Notes: generated by a model not told the origin, from the letters alone. Positions 16,337-25,085 are shown, counted from the first letter of the stretch. The stretch: DNA of 64,000 nucleotides from Thermoanaerobacterium butyriciformans (GCF_017874545.1 NZ_JAGGLT010000006.1:1-64000); one strand, 5' to 3'. Translations and numbers: made by a program.

Positions 16337-17506
16337 TTAATTTTGTGCTGGAACCGTCAATTCTTTTGCATTTTTCGTATCGTCAGGTAGCACTACATTG
16401 ACATTTCCGTTAACATTTGAATAAACCATTGAGCCGCTTACCATTTCCCATTTCAATGGCATCTCGACTCCTCCAACTTTTGCTCCTTGCTTATAAGCTA
16501 TTTTAAAAAGCATATCAAGCTTAGATACCGTATTTGTATTAGTGTCTATGTAGTAGACGTATTTTCCATAAACTCCATCAACTAAATCGCTGTACGTCAT
16601 GCCATTCAAAATATTTCCAAGCCCAAGGGTATTTATCAAATCATCCACTTTTGACATGTCTGTAATTTTAGTGTATGCATATACTACATCTACTGCTTTA
16701 CCGTCTAAATAGGTTGTTCCTGCATACCTATAAAGAACGTCTTTACTGAAAAGATTATTTTGTTGCTGTAATTTTTCCAAATTCATGATGTTAGACATGC
16801 CAGGAACACTCATATAACTCCACTCACCATCAGGTGATTTTACATAAACCTTATCACCCATCATGTACTCTTCAACTGTCATCGATCCGGCATTTGGGAT
16901 ACTCATGCTTATTACTTCATGGATTCCCTGTTCTAAATTATAGTCGGCATATACTTGTGTGGAAACTGTGTCAAATGGCAATGCTACATCATTGTTAAAA
17001 CCAACATTAACTTTCATATTACCATTTAAGCTACCACTTTTAACCGTTGTATTCTTAGTACCATCTATCAAATCTTTGACTTTGCTATAATTGTCAAATA
17101 TCTTTGACAATATCTGCTGTCCTTCATCCTCCGTGACTTTTTCATTCAGCGGAGCATCTTGAGGAATCAAGCCATCTTCTAACGCATAGACATATTCAGG
17201 TCCTTCTATTTGATGTGCATCTATCATGGACAGCCCATAAAATCTGCTTAATATAGTAGCCATTTGCCCGTAAGTGATTGGGTCTGAAAGCATCAAGTTT
17301 CCTTTTCCATCACCTTCTAATATATGATTGTTCTTTACATACTGCGAGATATCCTGTCCAGATAAATCAATTCCATATCCTTTTACAAGATCACTTACAA
17401 ACTCTTGTCTTGTCATGTATGATGACGATGTCTGTGCTGCTAAACCAAATACTGGTATGGCTGCAACCAACATAACTACTAAAAAGATAGTAATAAACTT
17501 TTTCAA
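16337..17506 (-). CDS. Secreted protein with N-terminal SLH-like region
   Basis: The TTG start has AGGAGG 7-8 bp ahead. A signal peptide (ending near GLAAQ) leads a 389-residue exported protein. Residues about 30-150 look like degenerate S-layer homology repeats (MTRQEFVSDLVKGYGID, ILEGDGKGNLMLSDPITYGQMATILSRFYGL). The rest is a beta-rich domain that resembles the outer-membrane-lipoprotein-like folds of DUF6612-type proteins (NGNMKVNVGFNND, SMTVEEYMMGDKVYVKSPDGEW). The SLH part suggests attachment to secondary cell-wall polymer; the ligand is unknown. Monocistronic. Confidence 0.75.
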   Translation of the reverse strand: MKKFITIFLVVMLVAAIPVFGLAAQTSSSYMTRQEFVSDLVKGYGIDLSGQDISQYVKNNHILEGDGKGNLMLSDPITYGQMATILSRFYGLSMIDAHQIEGPEYVYALEDGLIPQDAPLNEKVTEDEGQQILSKIFDNYSKVKDLIDGTKNTTVKSGSLNGNMKVNVGFNNDVALPFDTVSTQVYADYNLEQGIHEVISMSIPNAGSMTVEEYMMGDKVYVKSPDGEWSYMSVPGMSNIMNLEKLQQQNNLFSKDVLYRYAGTTYLDGKAVDVVYAYTKITDMSKVDDLINTLGLGNILNGMTYSDLVDGVYGKYVYYIDTNTNTVSKLDMLFKIAYKQGAKVGGVEMPLKWEMVSGSMVYSNVNGNVNVVLPDDTKNAKELTVPAQN

Positions 17507-17601
17507 TAGTACTCCTCCTTGACTATTTTGTTAAGTTTTAATCAACTATATTTTACCACTTTACCATATTTTAATCAATAAAAATTTTCTAAATTTTTGA
17601 A

Positions 17602-18180
17602 TCATAGATTGCCTTTTAAACCTATCTCATCTGCCACATTTCTCATGCCTATGATAGTTTCTTCTATCACTTTATCTAAATCCATACCCAATAACTCTGC
17701 ACCTTCTGCTATAACGTCTCTATTTACTCCTGCTGCAAAACTTTTTTGCTTCCACTTTTTCTTTACAGATTTAACCTCTAAATCAAGTATGCTTTTGCTG
17801 GGGCGCATAAGCGCTGTAGCTGTAATAAGTCCAGTCAGCTCATCGATTGTGTACAAAACCTTTTCCATTTTATGTACTGGTTCTACATCTGAGCACAGCT
17901 TCCACCCATGGCTTTCTATTGCATGAATGTACTCTTCAGGCCATCCACGTTCCTCCAATATTTCTCTTACCTTTTTACAGTGCTCATTTGGATACATTTC
18001 ATAGTCAAGGTCATGCAAAAGCCCTATGATTCCCCATTTTTCTTGGTCCTCGCCAAAAAGCTCAGCAAAATGCCTCATAACTGCTTCAACAGCCAATGCA
18101 TGTGTGATAAGGCTTTCGCTTTTGTTGTACTCCTTTAATAACGCATACGCTTCTTCTCTATTTATAACACCATTCTCCAT
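17602..18180 (-). CDS. HD-domain hydrolase
   Basis: A 192-residue single-domain HD protein: HALAVEAVMRHFA supplies the first histidine, LLHDLDYEMYP the HD pair, and AIESHGW a further histidine. The sequence resembles the HDIG-type proteins that act on nucleotides or phosphoesters; substrate unknown. It is monocistronic, with an intergenic region to the left free of other signals and the BlaI-family promoter region to the right. Confidence 0.85.
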   Translation of the reverse strand: MENGVINREEAYALLKEYNKSESLITHALAVEAVMRHFAELFGEDQEKWGIIGLLHDLDYEMYPNEHCKKVREILEERGWPEEYIHAIESHGWKLCSDVEPVHKMEKVLYTIDELTGLITATALMRPSKSILDLEVKSVKKKWKQKSFAAGVNRDVIAEGAELLGMDLDKVIEETIIGMRNVADEIGLKGNL

Positions 18181-18320
18181 AATGCAATACCCTCTTTCGT
18201 ATAATATTATTTTTAAATAGAATTATACCATATGGAGAGATATTATCAAAATTACATGAATATATTTTGTTCTTTCCTAAACTACAACATTAGTTGAAAT
18301 TTTTATTTATAAAAAACATA

Positions 18321-18372
18321 TTGACAAATTAATCTACATGATGTAGAATAAAATCAAACTACATCGTGTAGA
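18321..18372 (+). promoter_or_regulatory. Promoter with two BlaI/MecI-type operators
   Basis: TTGACA (18321-18326), a 17-bp spacer and TAGAAT (18344-18349) form a promoter. Two near-palindromes, TCTACATGATGTAGA (18333-18347) and CTACATCGTGTAG (18359-18371), sit over the -10 and just downstream, with centres 25 bp apart. They fit the TACA/TGTA consensus bound by BlaI/MecI repressors, so the operon is very likely self-repressed. Confidence 0.88.
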
Positions 18373-18395
18373 TTCGAAAGGAGTATCTCGAGAAG

Positions 18396-18755
18396 ATGCA
18401 AAGAATGTCAGATTCTGAAAAAAAGATAATGGAGTATATTTGGGCTGCCGGGCATCCTGTAACAACTTCTGAAATAATTAAAAATCTGCCTGAAGCAGCA
18501 GAATGGAAACAGAACACAGTGATCACTTTTTTAACTCGCTTAATAAGAAAAAAAATTCTCAAAGCGACCAGAGTGGGCAAAGCTAATCAGTATGAGCCTT
18601 GTATTACTGAAGAGGAATACCGTAATTTTGAAATAAAACAATTTATAAAAGATGTCCATAAAGGTTCTATATTAGGTTTTATATCCTCATTATGTGATAA
18701 TGGCGATATAACAATGGAAGACATAGAAAGCCTAATGAAGCGTTTTAAAAAGTAG
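18396..18755 (+). CDS. BlaI/MecI-family transcriptional repressor
   Basis: The 119-residue protein carries the winged helix typical of the family: SDSEKKIMEYIWAAGHPVTTSEIIKNL, then WKQNTVITFLTRLIRKKIL with the recognition helix, and a C-terminal dimerisation helix pair. It should bind the two TACA/TGTA operators before its own gene. In the classical system it is cleaved after BlaR1 activation. The ATG at 18396 is 12 bp from AAAGGAG; an ATG three codons later is possible. It is co-transcribed with the M56 peptidase gene. Confidence 0.9.
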   Translation: MQRMSDSEKKIMEYIWAAGHPVTTSEIIKNLPEAAEWKQNTVITFLTRLIRKKILKATRVGKANQYEPCITEEEYRNFEIKQFIKDVHKGSILGFISSLCDNGDITMEDIESLMKRFKK

Positions 18756-18764
18756 GTGTTACTT

Positions 18765-19871
18765 ATGATTAGGATTATCTATAATCAACTGCTTATAATG
18801 TCAGTTGTGGCTGGAGGATTATATTTGATTTTAAAATTTATAAGTCTATTTACTTTTAAATATCTTACTTCAGCCTGGCATTATTACAGTTACATATTTA
18901 TGTACATGTTTTTCCTAATACCATATCACAGGTTGGTATCATGGCTTAATTTGAGCTTTGCACAATACTTATCTTGGTTTATAAATCCTACTGTCAATAG
19001 TATCGCTACATCAAGACATGAAATACACGCATTATCGCTTTACCTTGATTATATCCCATATATATTGATGGCAGGAACAATGGTAGCGACAATTATAACT
19101 ATTGTTCAGAATTATAGCCAATACAAACATATTTCAAGCATGTGCCGTTTGACCAATGATACTAAGACTTTAAATGTACTTTCAAAATGTAAGCAAGAAA
19201 TGTTAATAACAAAAGACATAAAAATATACATCTCTTCCTGCATGACTACACCCTTTCTGTATGGCATCTTTCAGCCTCGCATCGTTTTGCCTGACATTGA
19301 ATTTACCAAAGAAGAATTGAAACATATTTATCTTCATGAACTTACCCACTGGAAGCGCCATGATCCATGTCTAAAGATTTTATTTTTACTCATTAATTTA
19401 CTCCATTGGTTTAACCCTTTGGCATATATTGCAAGGCATGACATTGAAAATCATTGTGAACTCTCATGTGACGAAAGTGTTGTAAAATCAATGGACAGCT
19501 ACGAAAGGAGGCGATATTGTGAGTTAATACTAAATGTGCTCTGGAATGTGGCAAATCAAAATGTCAAGCTGTTTTCCGCATTCAGTGATAAGCAGAAACA
19601 GCTGGAAAGGAGGTTAAATAAGATTTTGGGCGAACAAAACTCACCTTACAAGCAAAAGAAAAGATGGGTAGCCATATCTGCAATCTTAATAACATTGCTA
19701 ATAGCAATAATTGGCACAGGTATGGCATATGCCACAGATGAAGTCATTTCTGTGGCAGGAGAAACATCAATCTCTGTACCCAGTGGTGGAGTGGAAGTAA
19801 CACCTCAATCTCACACTGACATACCTTTTCTTGTAGAAGGAGAAACATCAATTTCTGCCCCATCACAATAA
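18765..19871 (+). CDS. BlaR1/MecR1-like M56 membrane metallopeptidase lacking a beta-lactam sensor domain
   Basis: The ATG at 18765 (TAGGTG 6 bp upstream) gives 368 residues. Four membrane segments are visible (near 5-25, 33-53, 98-118 and about 310-335). The zinc motif HELTHWKRHD and a downstream CDESVV identify the M56 family, so it should cleave a repressor, probably the BlaI-like protein encoded next door. After the last helix there are only about 40 residues, with GETSISVPS and GETSISAPS as imperfect repeats. The penicillin-binding sensor domain of true BlaR1 is absent, so the inducer must be something other than a covalently bound beta-lactam, or sensing is by another protein. Confidence 0.87.
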   Translation: MIRIIYNQLLIMSVVAGGLYLILKFISLFTFKYLTSAWHYYSYIFMYMFFLIPYHRLVSWLNLSFAQYLSWFINPTVNSIATSRHEIHALSLYLDYIPYILMAGTMVATIITIVQNYSQYKHISSMCRLTNDTKTLNVLSKCKQEMLITKDIKIYISSCMTTPFLYGIFQPRIVLPDIEFTKEELKHIYLHELTHWKRHDPCLKILFLLINLLHWFNPLAYIARHDIENHCELSCDESVVKSMDSYERRRYCELILNVLWNVANQNVKLFSAFSDKQKQLERRLNKILGEQNSPYKQKKRWVAISAILITLLIAIIGTGMAYATDEVISVAGETSISVPSGGVEVTPQSHTDIPFLVEGETSISAPSQ

Positions 19872-19892
19872 ACAAATAATTTTCTTCATATT

Positions 19893-19926
19893 AAGATGTG
19901 GGAACTTTCTTCCACATCTTATTTTA
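19893..19926 (+). terminator. Terminator of the BlaI-M56 operon
   Basis: AAGATGTGGGAA and TTCCACATCTT form an 11-bp stem (one bulge) followed by ATTTTA. Confidence 0.75.
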
Positions 19927-19968
19927 AAAAATTGTTATATTTAAATAGAAACGAGGATGATAAATTTG

Positions 19969-20967
19969 ATGAAAAAAAGATTAACAGTTCTATTTTTTAT
20001 CGTAATTATTATTTTATCTGGGTGTAGCAGTTTCAATAAAAATATTAATAGAATTCATAAATGGGATAATTCAAAATATAAAAATTTTCCTAGTAGCATA
20101 GGAATAAATGTTTATAATGAAAATAGTTTTAATACAGGTATAAAAAACGATCCTAATAGCTACAAAGCAAATCACACATTATATATTTCTGATTTAACCA
20201 AGCCAATTACCGTTATGTTTAACAATAATGGAAAAGACAGAAAGTTTATAATGAATGTCTATTATGATTATGAACAAATAAAATTTAAAATAAATTCAAA
20301 TGGAAAATTTGACCAAAAATATATTTTTAATTTAGATGATGGCTATGAAATTGAACTGCCATTATATCTTCCTCAAAATTTGACTAAGTCTGGATCTCAC
20401 AAATTGCTTATAACTTTTTGTATTGCCCCGGATTTACACTCATCTGACTTAAATCAAACCATAGACTGGTATGGAAGTGCAACAATTCAAGATATTATTT
20501 TTAGTTCGGAAAATATTAATTTTGACAACACAAAAGAATTCGAAGTACCAAAAAATCTTATTAAATCCAGTTATAATTATACGTTAAACCAAGACTATGA
20601 TTATAGCATACTTAAAACGAAAATCTTGCCTAATCCTCCAGTTGTTTTCACAGTAAAACCAAATCAAAAGTTTAAATTAATCTATAACGTCTCTTCCCCT
20701 CCTGCGAAGGAAAACAGTCAAGTTTTATTATTGACAACCATTGGATACAAGCAAGCCTTAATAAATAATAAACCTTATTTATTACTGGAACTTCCAAAAG
20801 GCAGTACAGGAATAGGGGAAATGGAATTGACTGCTCCCGATAAACCAGGATTGTATGAGATTATTAGCTATAGCGTATGTAGTCCTTTCAATAAATTTGA
20901 CGGAAAAAACCTTTTATCTTTCAACATAGAAGCAAGTCAAAGATTTACTTTAAGAGTTAAAGAATGA
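19969..20967 (+). CDS. Uncharacterised lipoprotein
   Basis: I do not recognise this family. The 332-residue product has a lipoprotein signal peptide with lipobox IILSGC, then a very Asn/Lys-rich, beta-strand-rich exterior without obvious catalytic motifs. The A+T content is higher than that of its neighbours. A GAGG site lies 12 bp before this ATG; a TTG one codon earlier would give better spacing, and an ATG at 19957 overlaps the site. It follows the BlaI/M56 operon after a terminator, so it may be a separate unit. Confidence 0.65.
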   Translation: MKKRLTVLFFIVIIILSGCSSFNKNINRIHKWDNSKYKNFPSSIGINVYNENSFNTGIKNDPNSYKANHTLYISDLTKPITVMFNNNGKDRKFIMNVYYDYEQIKFKINSNGKFDQKYIFNLDDGYEIELPLYLPQNLTKSGSHKLLITFCIAPDLHSSDLNQTIDWYGSATIQDIIFSSENINFDNTKEFEVPKNLIKSSYNYTLNQDYDYSILKTKILPNPPVVFTVKPNQKFKLIYNVSSPPAKENSQVLLLTTIGYKQALINNKPYLLLELPKGSTGIGEMELTAPDKPGLYEIISYSVCSPFNKFDGKNLLSFNIEASQRFTLRVKE

Positions 20968-20992
20968 AACTAACAATTATCAGCATGGCTTC

Positions 20993-21415
20993 TCATACGC
21001 CTATGTACCTGCTTATTATATCCACATATTTGCTAAAATCCTCTATTGCCATCTTGACACTGTTGTACACAATTTTATCATCAATTTTTTCATACTGGTG
21101 TACTAGTCTATTTCTTAAACCAGAAGCTGGAGCAATCTTAACTGCAAAATCTACATCCAGAACTCCAGCTTCACTCAAATCAATAAATGAATTGAAATAA
21201 TCCGAAGCAGGCGGTCTTTTTAAATACGCAAGAATCATATTATTTATATCTAAAGCTAAATCTACTATTAATTGCAATAACCTTTCAATAGCATATTTCA
21301 GTTTAATGTCATGCACATATTCCTCGTATGTACACGAAGACAACTGCTTTAACTCATTTATATGTTCTAACATTCTAACTAATTTTTCTTGTATCACTTG
21401 AAATGTATCACCCAT
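20993..21415 (-). CDS. hepT: HepT-like toxin (HEPN, DUF86)
   Basis: The 140-residue protein is an all-helical HEPN ribonuclease-type toxin. The catalytic motif R-x4-H-x-Y is seen as RNRLVHQY near residue 110. It is encoded one base downstream of the MntA-like gene, and the GAGGGGTG ribosome-binding site for its ATG lies inside that gene, indicating translational coupling. In characterised pairs the MNT enzyme adenylylates the tyrosine of this motif and silences the toxin. Confidence 0.88.
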   Translation of the reverse strand: MGDTFQVIQEKLVRMLEHINELKQLSSCTYEEYVHDIKLKYAIERLLQLIVDLALDINNMILAYLKRPPASDYFNSFIDLSEAGVLDVDFAVKIAPASGLRNRLVHQYEKIDDKIVYNSVKMAIEDFSKYVDIISRYIGV

Positions 21416-21416
21416 T

Positions 21417-21845
21417 TTATTCACCCCTCAACAATTTATCTATTTCTTTTCTCAGATACTGTCTCCTTTGCTCTCTTAAAAACTGAGTATCGGCATACCT
21501 GAAAGATGCATAACACTTAAATTCCACAAAATTCTCTGATGAGCCGTAAAGAGGCTTCCCATATTTTGCAATCTGATACAAAAGCAATGGATCAGCCTTT
21601 TTAATATTGACAAGATCCACTTTTTCGGTTCTAAAATATAAAGATAAATTTAAAAGCAATTTCATCTCTTCATCGTATGATAATACCTCATAGCTTTCAA
21701 AGGCCAGATCTATATCGCTGTTTTCATGATTTAAGCCTTTTGCATAGGAGCCAAACAAAATTAAAAGCTTTAAATTGAATTTTTTTGCTATTGCCTCAAT
21801 CTCATCATTATTGTCAAAAAGTAATTTTTCATCTATTTTATTCAA
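21417..21845 (-). CDS. mntA: MntA-like minimal nucleotidyltransferase antitoxin
   Basis: A TTG start with GGAAG 7 bp upstream gives 142 residues; an ATG 54 bp further upstream lacks a clear site and would add an unusual N-terminus. The nucleotidyltransferase motif GSYAKGLNHENSDIDL (GSx10DxD type) near residue 35 and KVDLVN supply the metal-binding acids. Together with hepT this is a type VII toxin-antitoxin module. The pair sits between unrelated genes, as expected for an accessory insertion. Confidence 0.87.
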   Translation of the reverse strand: MNKIDEKLLFDNNDEIEAIAKKFNLKLLILFGSYAKGLNHENSDIDLAFESYEVLSYDEEMKLLLNLSLYFRTEKVDLVNIKKADPLLLYQIAKYGKPLYGSSENFVEFKCYASFRYADTQFLREQRRQYLRKEIDKLLRGE

Positions 21846-22002
21846 ACTAACACTTCCCTGATGATAGTATAATTGTAATATTCTAAATTTTAAATCCATC
21901 TTTTACAATTAAATCTTACCATTTTCCTTGTATACAATCAATAAATTCGTTGCTATATTAGATGAAATTTTACCATGCAAGTCTTAAGACAAGCAAATTT
22001 TC

Positions 22003-22031
22003 TTGACTTTATTGAATCAAAGTGCTATTTT
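22003..22031 (+). promoter_or_regulatory. Promoter of the pantothenate operon
   Basis: TTGACT (22003-22008), 17 bp, then an extended -10 TGCTATTTT (-10 hexamer 22026-22031). The predicted transcript starts near 22038 and has a leader of about 158 nt. Confidence 0.6.
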
Positions 22032-22037
22032 TATTAT

Positions 22038-22185
22038 GATGGTATCCATAGTGGAACCATACATAAGGCTAAAATTTTAAAAGTTTATACCTCGCCAGGA
22101 TCATATGACCGGGACGGGAGATAAAATGGTGTATTATGCCTTCCGTGCGGAAGGTTTTTTTGTTATCTCCCACATTTGAAGGGAG
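22038..22185 (+). promoter_or_regulatory. Structured leader of the pan operon (candidate pan-motif RNA / riboswitch)
   Basis: Two hairpins with single bulged A are visible: ATGGT-A-TCCA...TGGA-ACCAT (22037-22060 area) and GG-A-TCATATGACC (22098-22110). This recalls the published pan motif, found only before pantothenate genes, whose hallmark is conserved hairpins with bulged adenosines. Downstream there is a terminator-like hairpin (22139-22161) and a choice of pairings: GGGAGATAA (22116-22124) with TTATCTCCC (22163-22171), or CTCCC (22167-22171) with the ribosome-binding GGGAG (22181-22185). The first would free the ribosome site, the second would block it. The assignment is from memory and hand folding. 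Confidence 0.55.
22139..22161 (+). terminator. Intrinsic terminator in the pan leader
   Basis: CCTTCC-GTGC-GGAAGG followed by TTTTTTT is a clean short terminator placed between the leader hairpins and the first gene, consistent with conditional attenuation. Confidence 0.8.
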
Positions 22186-22195
22186 TGTTGTTTAA

Positions 22196-23041
22196 ATGAA
22201 AGTAGGTTTCATAGGTGCAGGAAAAATAGGCACAGGGCTGGGTATCTTATTATCACATTCTTCAATAAAAGTCTCTGGATATCTAAGTCGAAGTGTAAAT
22301 TCATCATTGAATGCATCTTCACTTACAAATTCTGCTGCTTTTTCAAAATACGAAGACATTATAAACGCATCGGATGCAATCATAATAAGCACAAAAGACG
22401 ACTGTATAAAATCTATCGTGGAAGAAATCATAAAGTACAAATCTATTATAAACAATAAAATCTTTGTGCTCTTAAGCGGCTCAATATCTATTGATGTACT
22501 AAAGCCTCTTAAAGAATATGGACACACGATGATCATGCATCCTGTTCAAACATGTCCGTCAATAGAAGCTGCAGTTTCTCTGCTTCCCGAAAGTTACTTT
22601 ACAATTGAAGGAGATGACATTGCTGTAAATGCCGGAATAAACATCGTAAAGGAAATAGGGGCAAAGCCAATAGTGATAGACGGTATTAATAAACCCCTTT
22701 ATCACGCAGCATGTGTCATGGCTTCAAATTACCTTGTTACACTTATAAAAGCTGCCGATGAACTTTTAAAAGCTTCTGGATTTCCTTTTGACAAGCATCC
22801 AGATTTACTTTTGCCGCTTATAAATGGAACTTTGAAGAACATAAGTGAAAGAGGATGTGACGCATCATTGTCAGGTCCTATTGCCAGATGCGACATAGAA
22901 ACGGTCAAAAAACATGTGGAAAATATAAACGATGACGAAATTTTAAAACTATACAAAGCCATGGGAAATGCCACAATAAAATTTTTCAAAAATCCATGTG
23001 AGAAAAAAATAGCCGAATTGGAGGAGATATTTAATGAATGA
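22196..23041 (+). CDS. panG: Rossmann/DUF2520 reductase, probable PanG-type ketopantoate reductase
   Basis: The 281-residue protein has an N-terminal NAD(P)-binding Rossmann motif (KVGFIGAGKIGTGLGILL) and a C-terminal all-helical DUF2520 domain containing HPVQTCPS and HAACVMASNYLVTLI. DUF2520 proteins of this type include PanG, an alternative 2-dehydropantoate reductase described in bacteria lacking PanE. Here it heads an operon with panB, panC and panD, exactly where the missing step belongs; no PanE-like gene is in the window. The assignment to PanG is context plus family memory, not proof of activity. Its 3' end overlaps panB by 8 bp. Confidence 0.75.
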   Translation: MKVGFIGAGKIGTGLGILLSHSSIKVSGYLSRSVNSSLNASSLTNSAAFSKYEDIINASDAIIISTKDDCIKSIVEEIIKYKSIINNKIFVLLSGSISIDVLKPLKEYGHTMIMHPVQTCPSIEAAVSLLPESYFTIEGDDIAVNAGINIVKEIGAKPIVIDGINKPLYHAACVMASNYLVTLIKAADELLKASGFPFDKHPDLLLPLINGTLKNISERGCDASLSGPIARCDIETVKKHVENINDDEILKLYKAMGNATIKFFKNPCEKKIAELEEIFNE

Positions 23042-23858
23042 TAAAGTAACAGTTTCTACTCTAAAGAAATTTAAAAAAGATGGCATAAAGATAACTGCAT
23101 TGACTGCCTATGATTATCCGACAGCAAAGATATTGGACGAAACCGGTATTCATTTTATACTTGTAGGCGATTCTCTCGGCATGGCAGTATTAGGATATGA
23201 AAGCACCATACCTGTCACAATGGATGACATGGTACACCACACAAAAGCTGTCGCAAAAGCAGCGAAAAATGCTTTTATTGTGGCTGACATGCCATTTATG
23301 ACATACAACATATCTAAAGAAGATGCGCTTAAAAATGCTGCCCGCCTTTTGGCTGAAGGAGGCGCACAAGCCGTAAAGCTGGAAGGCGGCGTCGAAATAG
23401 CTGAAACAGTAAAGGCGATCGTAAATGCTGGCATTCCAGTAGTAGGTCACATAGGCCTCACACCTCAATCTGTAAACAAATTAGGTGGATACAAGGTTCA
23501 AGGCAAGGATGATAAAACAGCATCAAAGTTAAAAAGCGATGCAAAATCATTAGAAGATGCCGGTATCTGCGCTCTTGTCTTAGAATGTGTGCCAATAGAT
23601 CTGGCGAGAGAAATCACTGAATCTCTATCAATACCTACAATAGGCATTGGAGCAGGTCCTTACTGCGATGGTCAGATACTTGTGCTTCACGATATGCTGG
23701 GGCTTACGCAGGGCCATAAGCCAAAATTCGTTAAGCAATACGCCAATATTGATAAAATAATCAGGGAATCTGTCAACAATTATATTTCTGATGTACAGAA
23801 TAGCCTATTCCCTACTGAAGAATACTCATTTGCTTCAAGAAAGAGTGATGTAAAATGA
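23034..23858 (+). CDS. panB: Ketopantoate hydroxymethyltransferase
   Basis: PanB transfers the hydroxymethyl group from methylene-tetrahydrofolate to 2-ketoisovalerate, the first committed step to pantothenate. The 274-residue TIM-barrel protein shows KITALTAYDYPTA, the metal-binding VGDSLGM, VADMPFMTY, KLEGG and GAGPYCDGQ(I)LVLHDMLG. GGAG sits within the end of the upstream gene and the two frames overlap, as does its own end with panC (4 bp), so the whole operon is translationally coupled. Confidence 0.97.
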   Translation: MNDKVTVSTLKKFKKDGIKITALTAYDYPTAKILDETGIHFILVGDSLGMAVLGYESTIPVTMDDMVHHTKAVAKAAKNAFIVADMPFMTYNISKEDALKNAARLLAEGGAQAVKLEGGVEIAETVKAIVNAGIPVVGHIGLTPQSVNKLGGYKVQGKDDKTASKLKSDAKSLEDAGICALVLECVPIDLAREITESLSIPTIGIGAGPYCDGQILVLHDMLGLTQGHKPKFVKQYANIDKIIRESVNNYISDVQNSLFPTEEYSFASRKSDVK

Positions 23859-24706
23859 TAGTCGTTGAAAAGATAAGCGACGTAAGAGAAATTGTAAAAG
23901 ATAGAAAAGTACAAGGCATGTCAATCGGTCTTGTCCCAACTATGGGATACCTTCATGAAGGTCATCTTTCACTTATAAAAAAAGCTAAGGAAAATTCAGA
24001 CTTCGTCTGTGCCAGCATATTTGTGAACCCAATCCAATTCGGTCCAAATGAAGATTATAACAAATATCCAAGAGACGTAAAAAGAGATATTAAGCTTTTA
24101 GAAGATAATGGCTGTGACCTGGTCTTTATACCATCAGTAGAAGAGATGTATCCAAACGAAAGGCTTACAACAGTAAGTGTAAGTAAAATAACAAATAAAC
24201 TTTGTGGCGCATACAGGCCTGGACACTTTGATGGCGTATGCACTGTAGTTGCAAAACTTTTTAATATATTTACTCCAGACATAGCAGTCTTTGGTCAAAA
24301 AGACGCACAGCAAGTAGCTGTAATAAAGAAAATGGTAGAAGACTTAAATATGCCAGTTGAAATAATCGCTTCGCCTATAGTAAGAGACGAAGATGGATTA
24401 GCCCTAAGTTCAAGAAATACTTACTTAAGTGATGGCGAAAGGCAGGCTGCATTGATTTTAAACAAGTCACTAAAAGAAGCCGAAAAAATCCTTAATGACG
24501 GCGAAAGAAGTGTAGAAAAAATCATAGATACGGTAAGGAATATTTTAGAAAGTGAGCCACTGTGTAAAATTCAATATGTATCATGTGTTCATCCAGATAC
24601 ACTTGAAGATTTAAAAATGATAAATGATAAAGCATTGATTGCTATTGCATGTTATATAGGAAATACAAGGTTAATTGATAATCTATTATGGGGTGTTGAT
24701 GTATAA
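23855..24706 (+). CDS. panC: Pantothenate synthetase
   Basis: PanC condenses pantoate with beta-alanine using ATP. The 283-residue Rossmann-like enzyme shows [14 protein letters not shown] (HxGH nucleotide motif), [36 protein letters not shown] and the KMSKS-like SSRNTYLS. The ATGA overlap with panB and a one-base overlap with panD show tight coupling. The product joins the PanD-made beta-alanine. Confidence 0.97.
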   Translation: MIVVEKISDVREIVKDRKVQGMSIGLVPTMGYLHEGHLSLIKKAKENSDFVCASIFVNPIQFGPNEDYNKYPRDVKRDIKLLEDNGCDLVFIPSVEEMYPNERLTTVSVSKITNKLCGAYRPGHFDGVCTVVAKLFNIFTPDIAVFGQKDAQQVAVIKKMVEDLNMPVEIIASPIVRDEDGLALSSRNTYLSDGERQAALILNKSLKEAEKILNDGERSVEKIIDTVRNILESEPLCKIQYVSCVHPDTLEDLKMINDKALIAIACYIGNTRLIDNLLWGVDV

Positions 24707-25059
24707 TGCAGAGATTCATGATGAAATCTAAAATTCATAGAGCAACCGTCACAGATGCCGACTTAAACTATATGGGTTCTATAACAATAGATAAAAAACT
24801 TATGGATCTTGCTGATATTTTACCAGGAGAAAAAGTACAGATTGTAAATAACAACAATGGCGCACGGTTTGAAACGTACGTCATAGAAGGGGAAGAAAAT
24901 TCAGGTACTATATGCCTAAACGGTGCTGCGGCAAGATTGTGTGTCCCTGGTGATACCATAATAATAATTTCATACGCTATAATGGATGATAAAACAGCAA
25001 AAACGTATAAGCCAAAAATTGTATTTGTTGATAAAAAAAATAAGCCAAAAAACATTTAA
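24706..25059 (+). CDS. panD: Aspartate 1-decarboxylase proenzyme
   Basis: PanD decarboxylates aspartate to beta-alanine. The 117-residue pyruvoyl enzyme contains the self-cleavage site YMGS, between Gly24 and Ser25, which generates the pyruvoyl group, and the conserved [15 protein letters not shown]-like N-terminus (here [16 protein letters not shown]). [10 protein letters not shown] and the C-terminal region are intact. It is the last gene of the operon, followed by a strong terminator. Confidence 0.97.
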   Translation: MQRFMMKSKIHRATVTDADLNYMGSITIDKKLMDLADILPGEKVQIVNNNNGARFETYVIEGEENSGTICLNGAAARLCVPGDTIIIISYAIMDDKTAKTYKPKIVFVDKKNKPKNI

Positions 25060-25085
25060 AAGGGTTCATTTAGAACCCTTTATTT
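25059..25085. terminator. Terminator of the pan operon (shared with capA)
   Basis: AAAAGGGTTC and GAACCCTTT form a 9-bp stem with a 5-nt loop, followed by TATTTTAT on the plus strand and AAAT(G)-type sequence on the minus. Confidence 0.85.
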
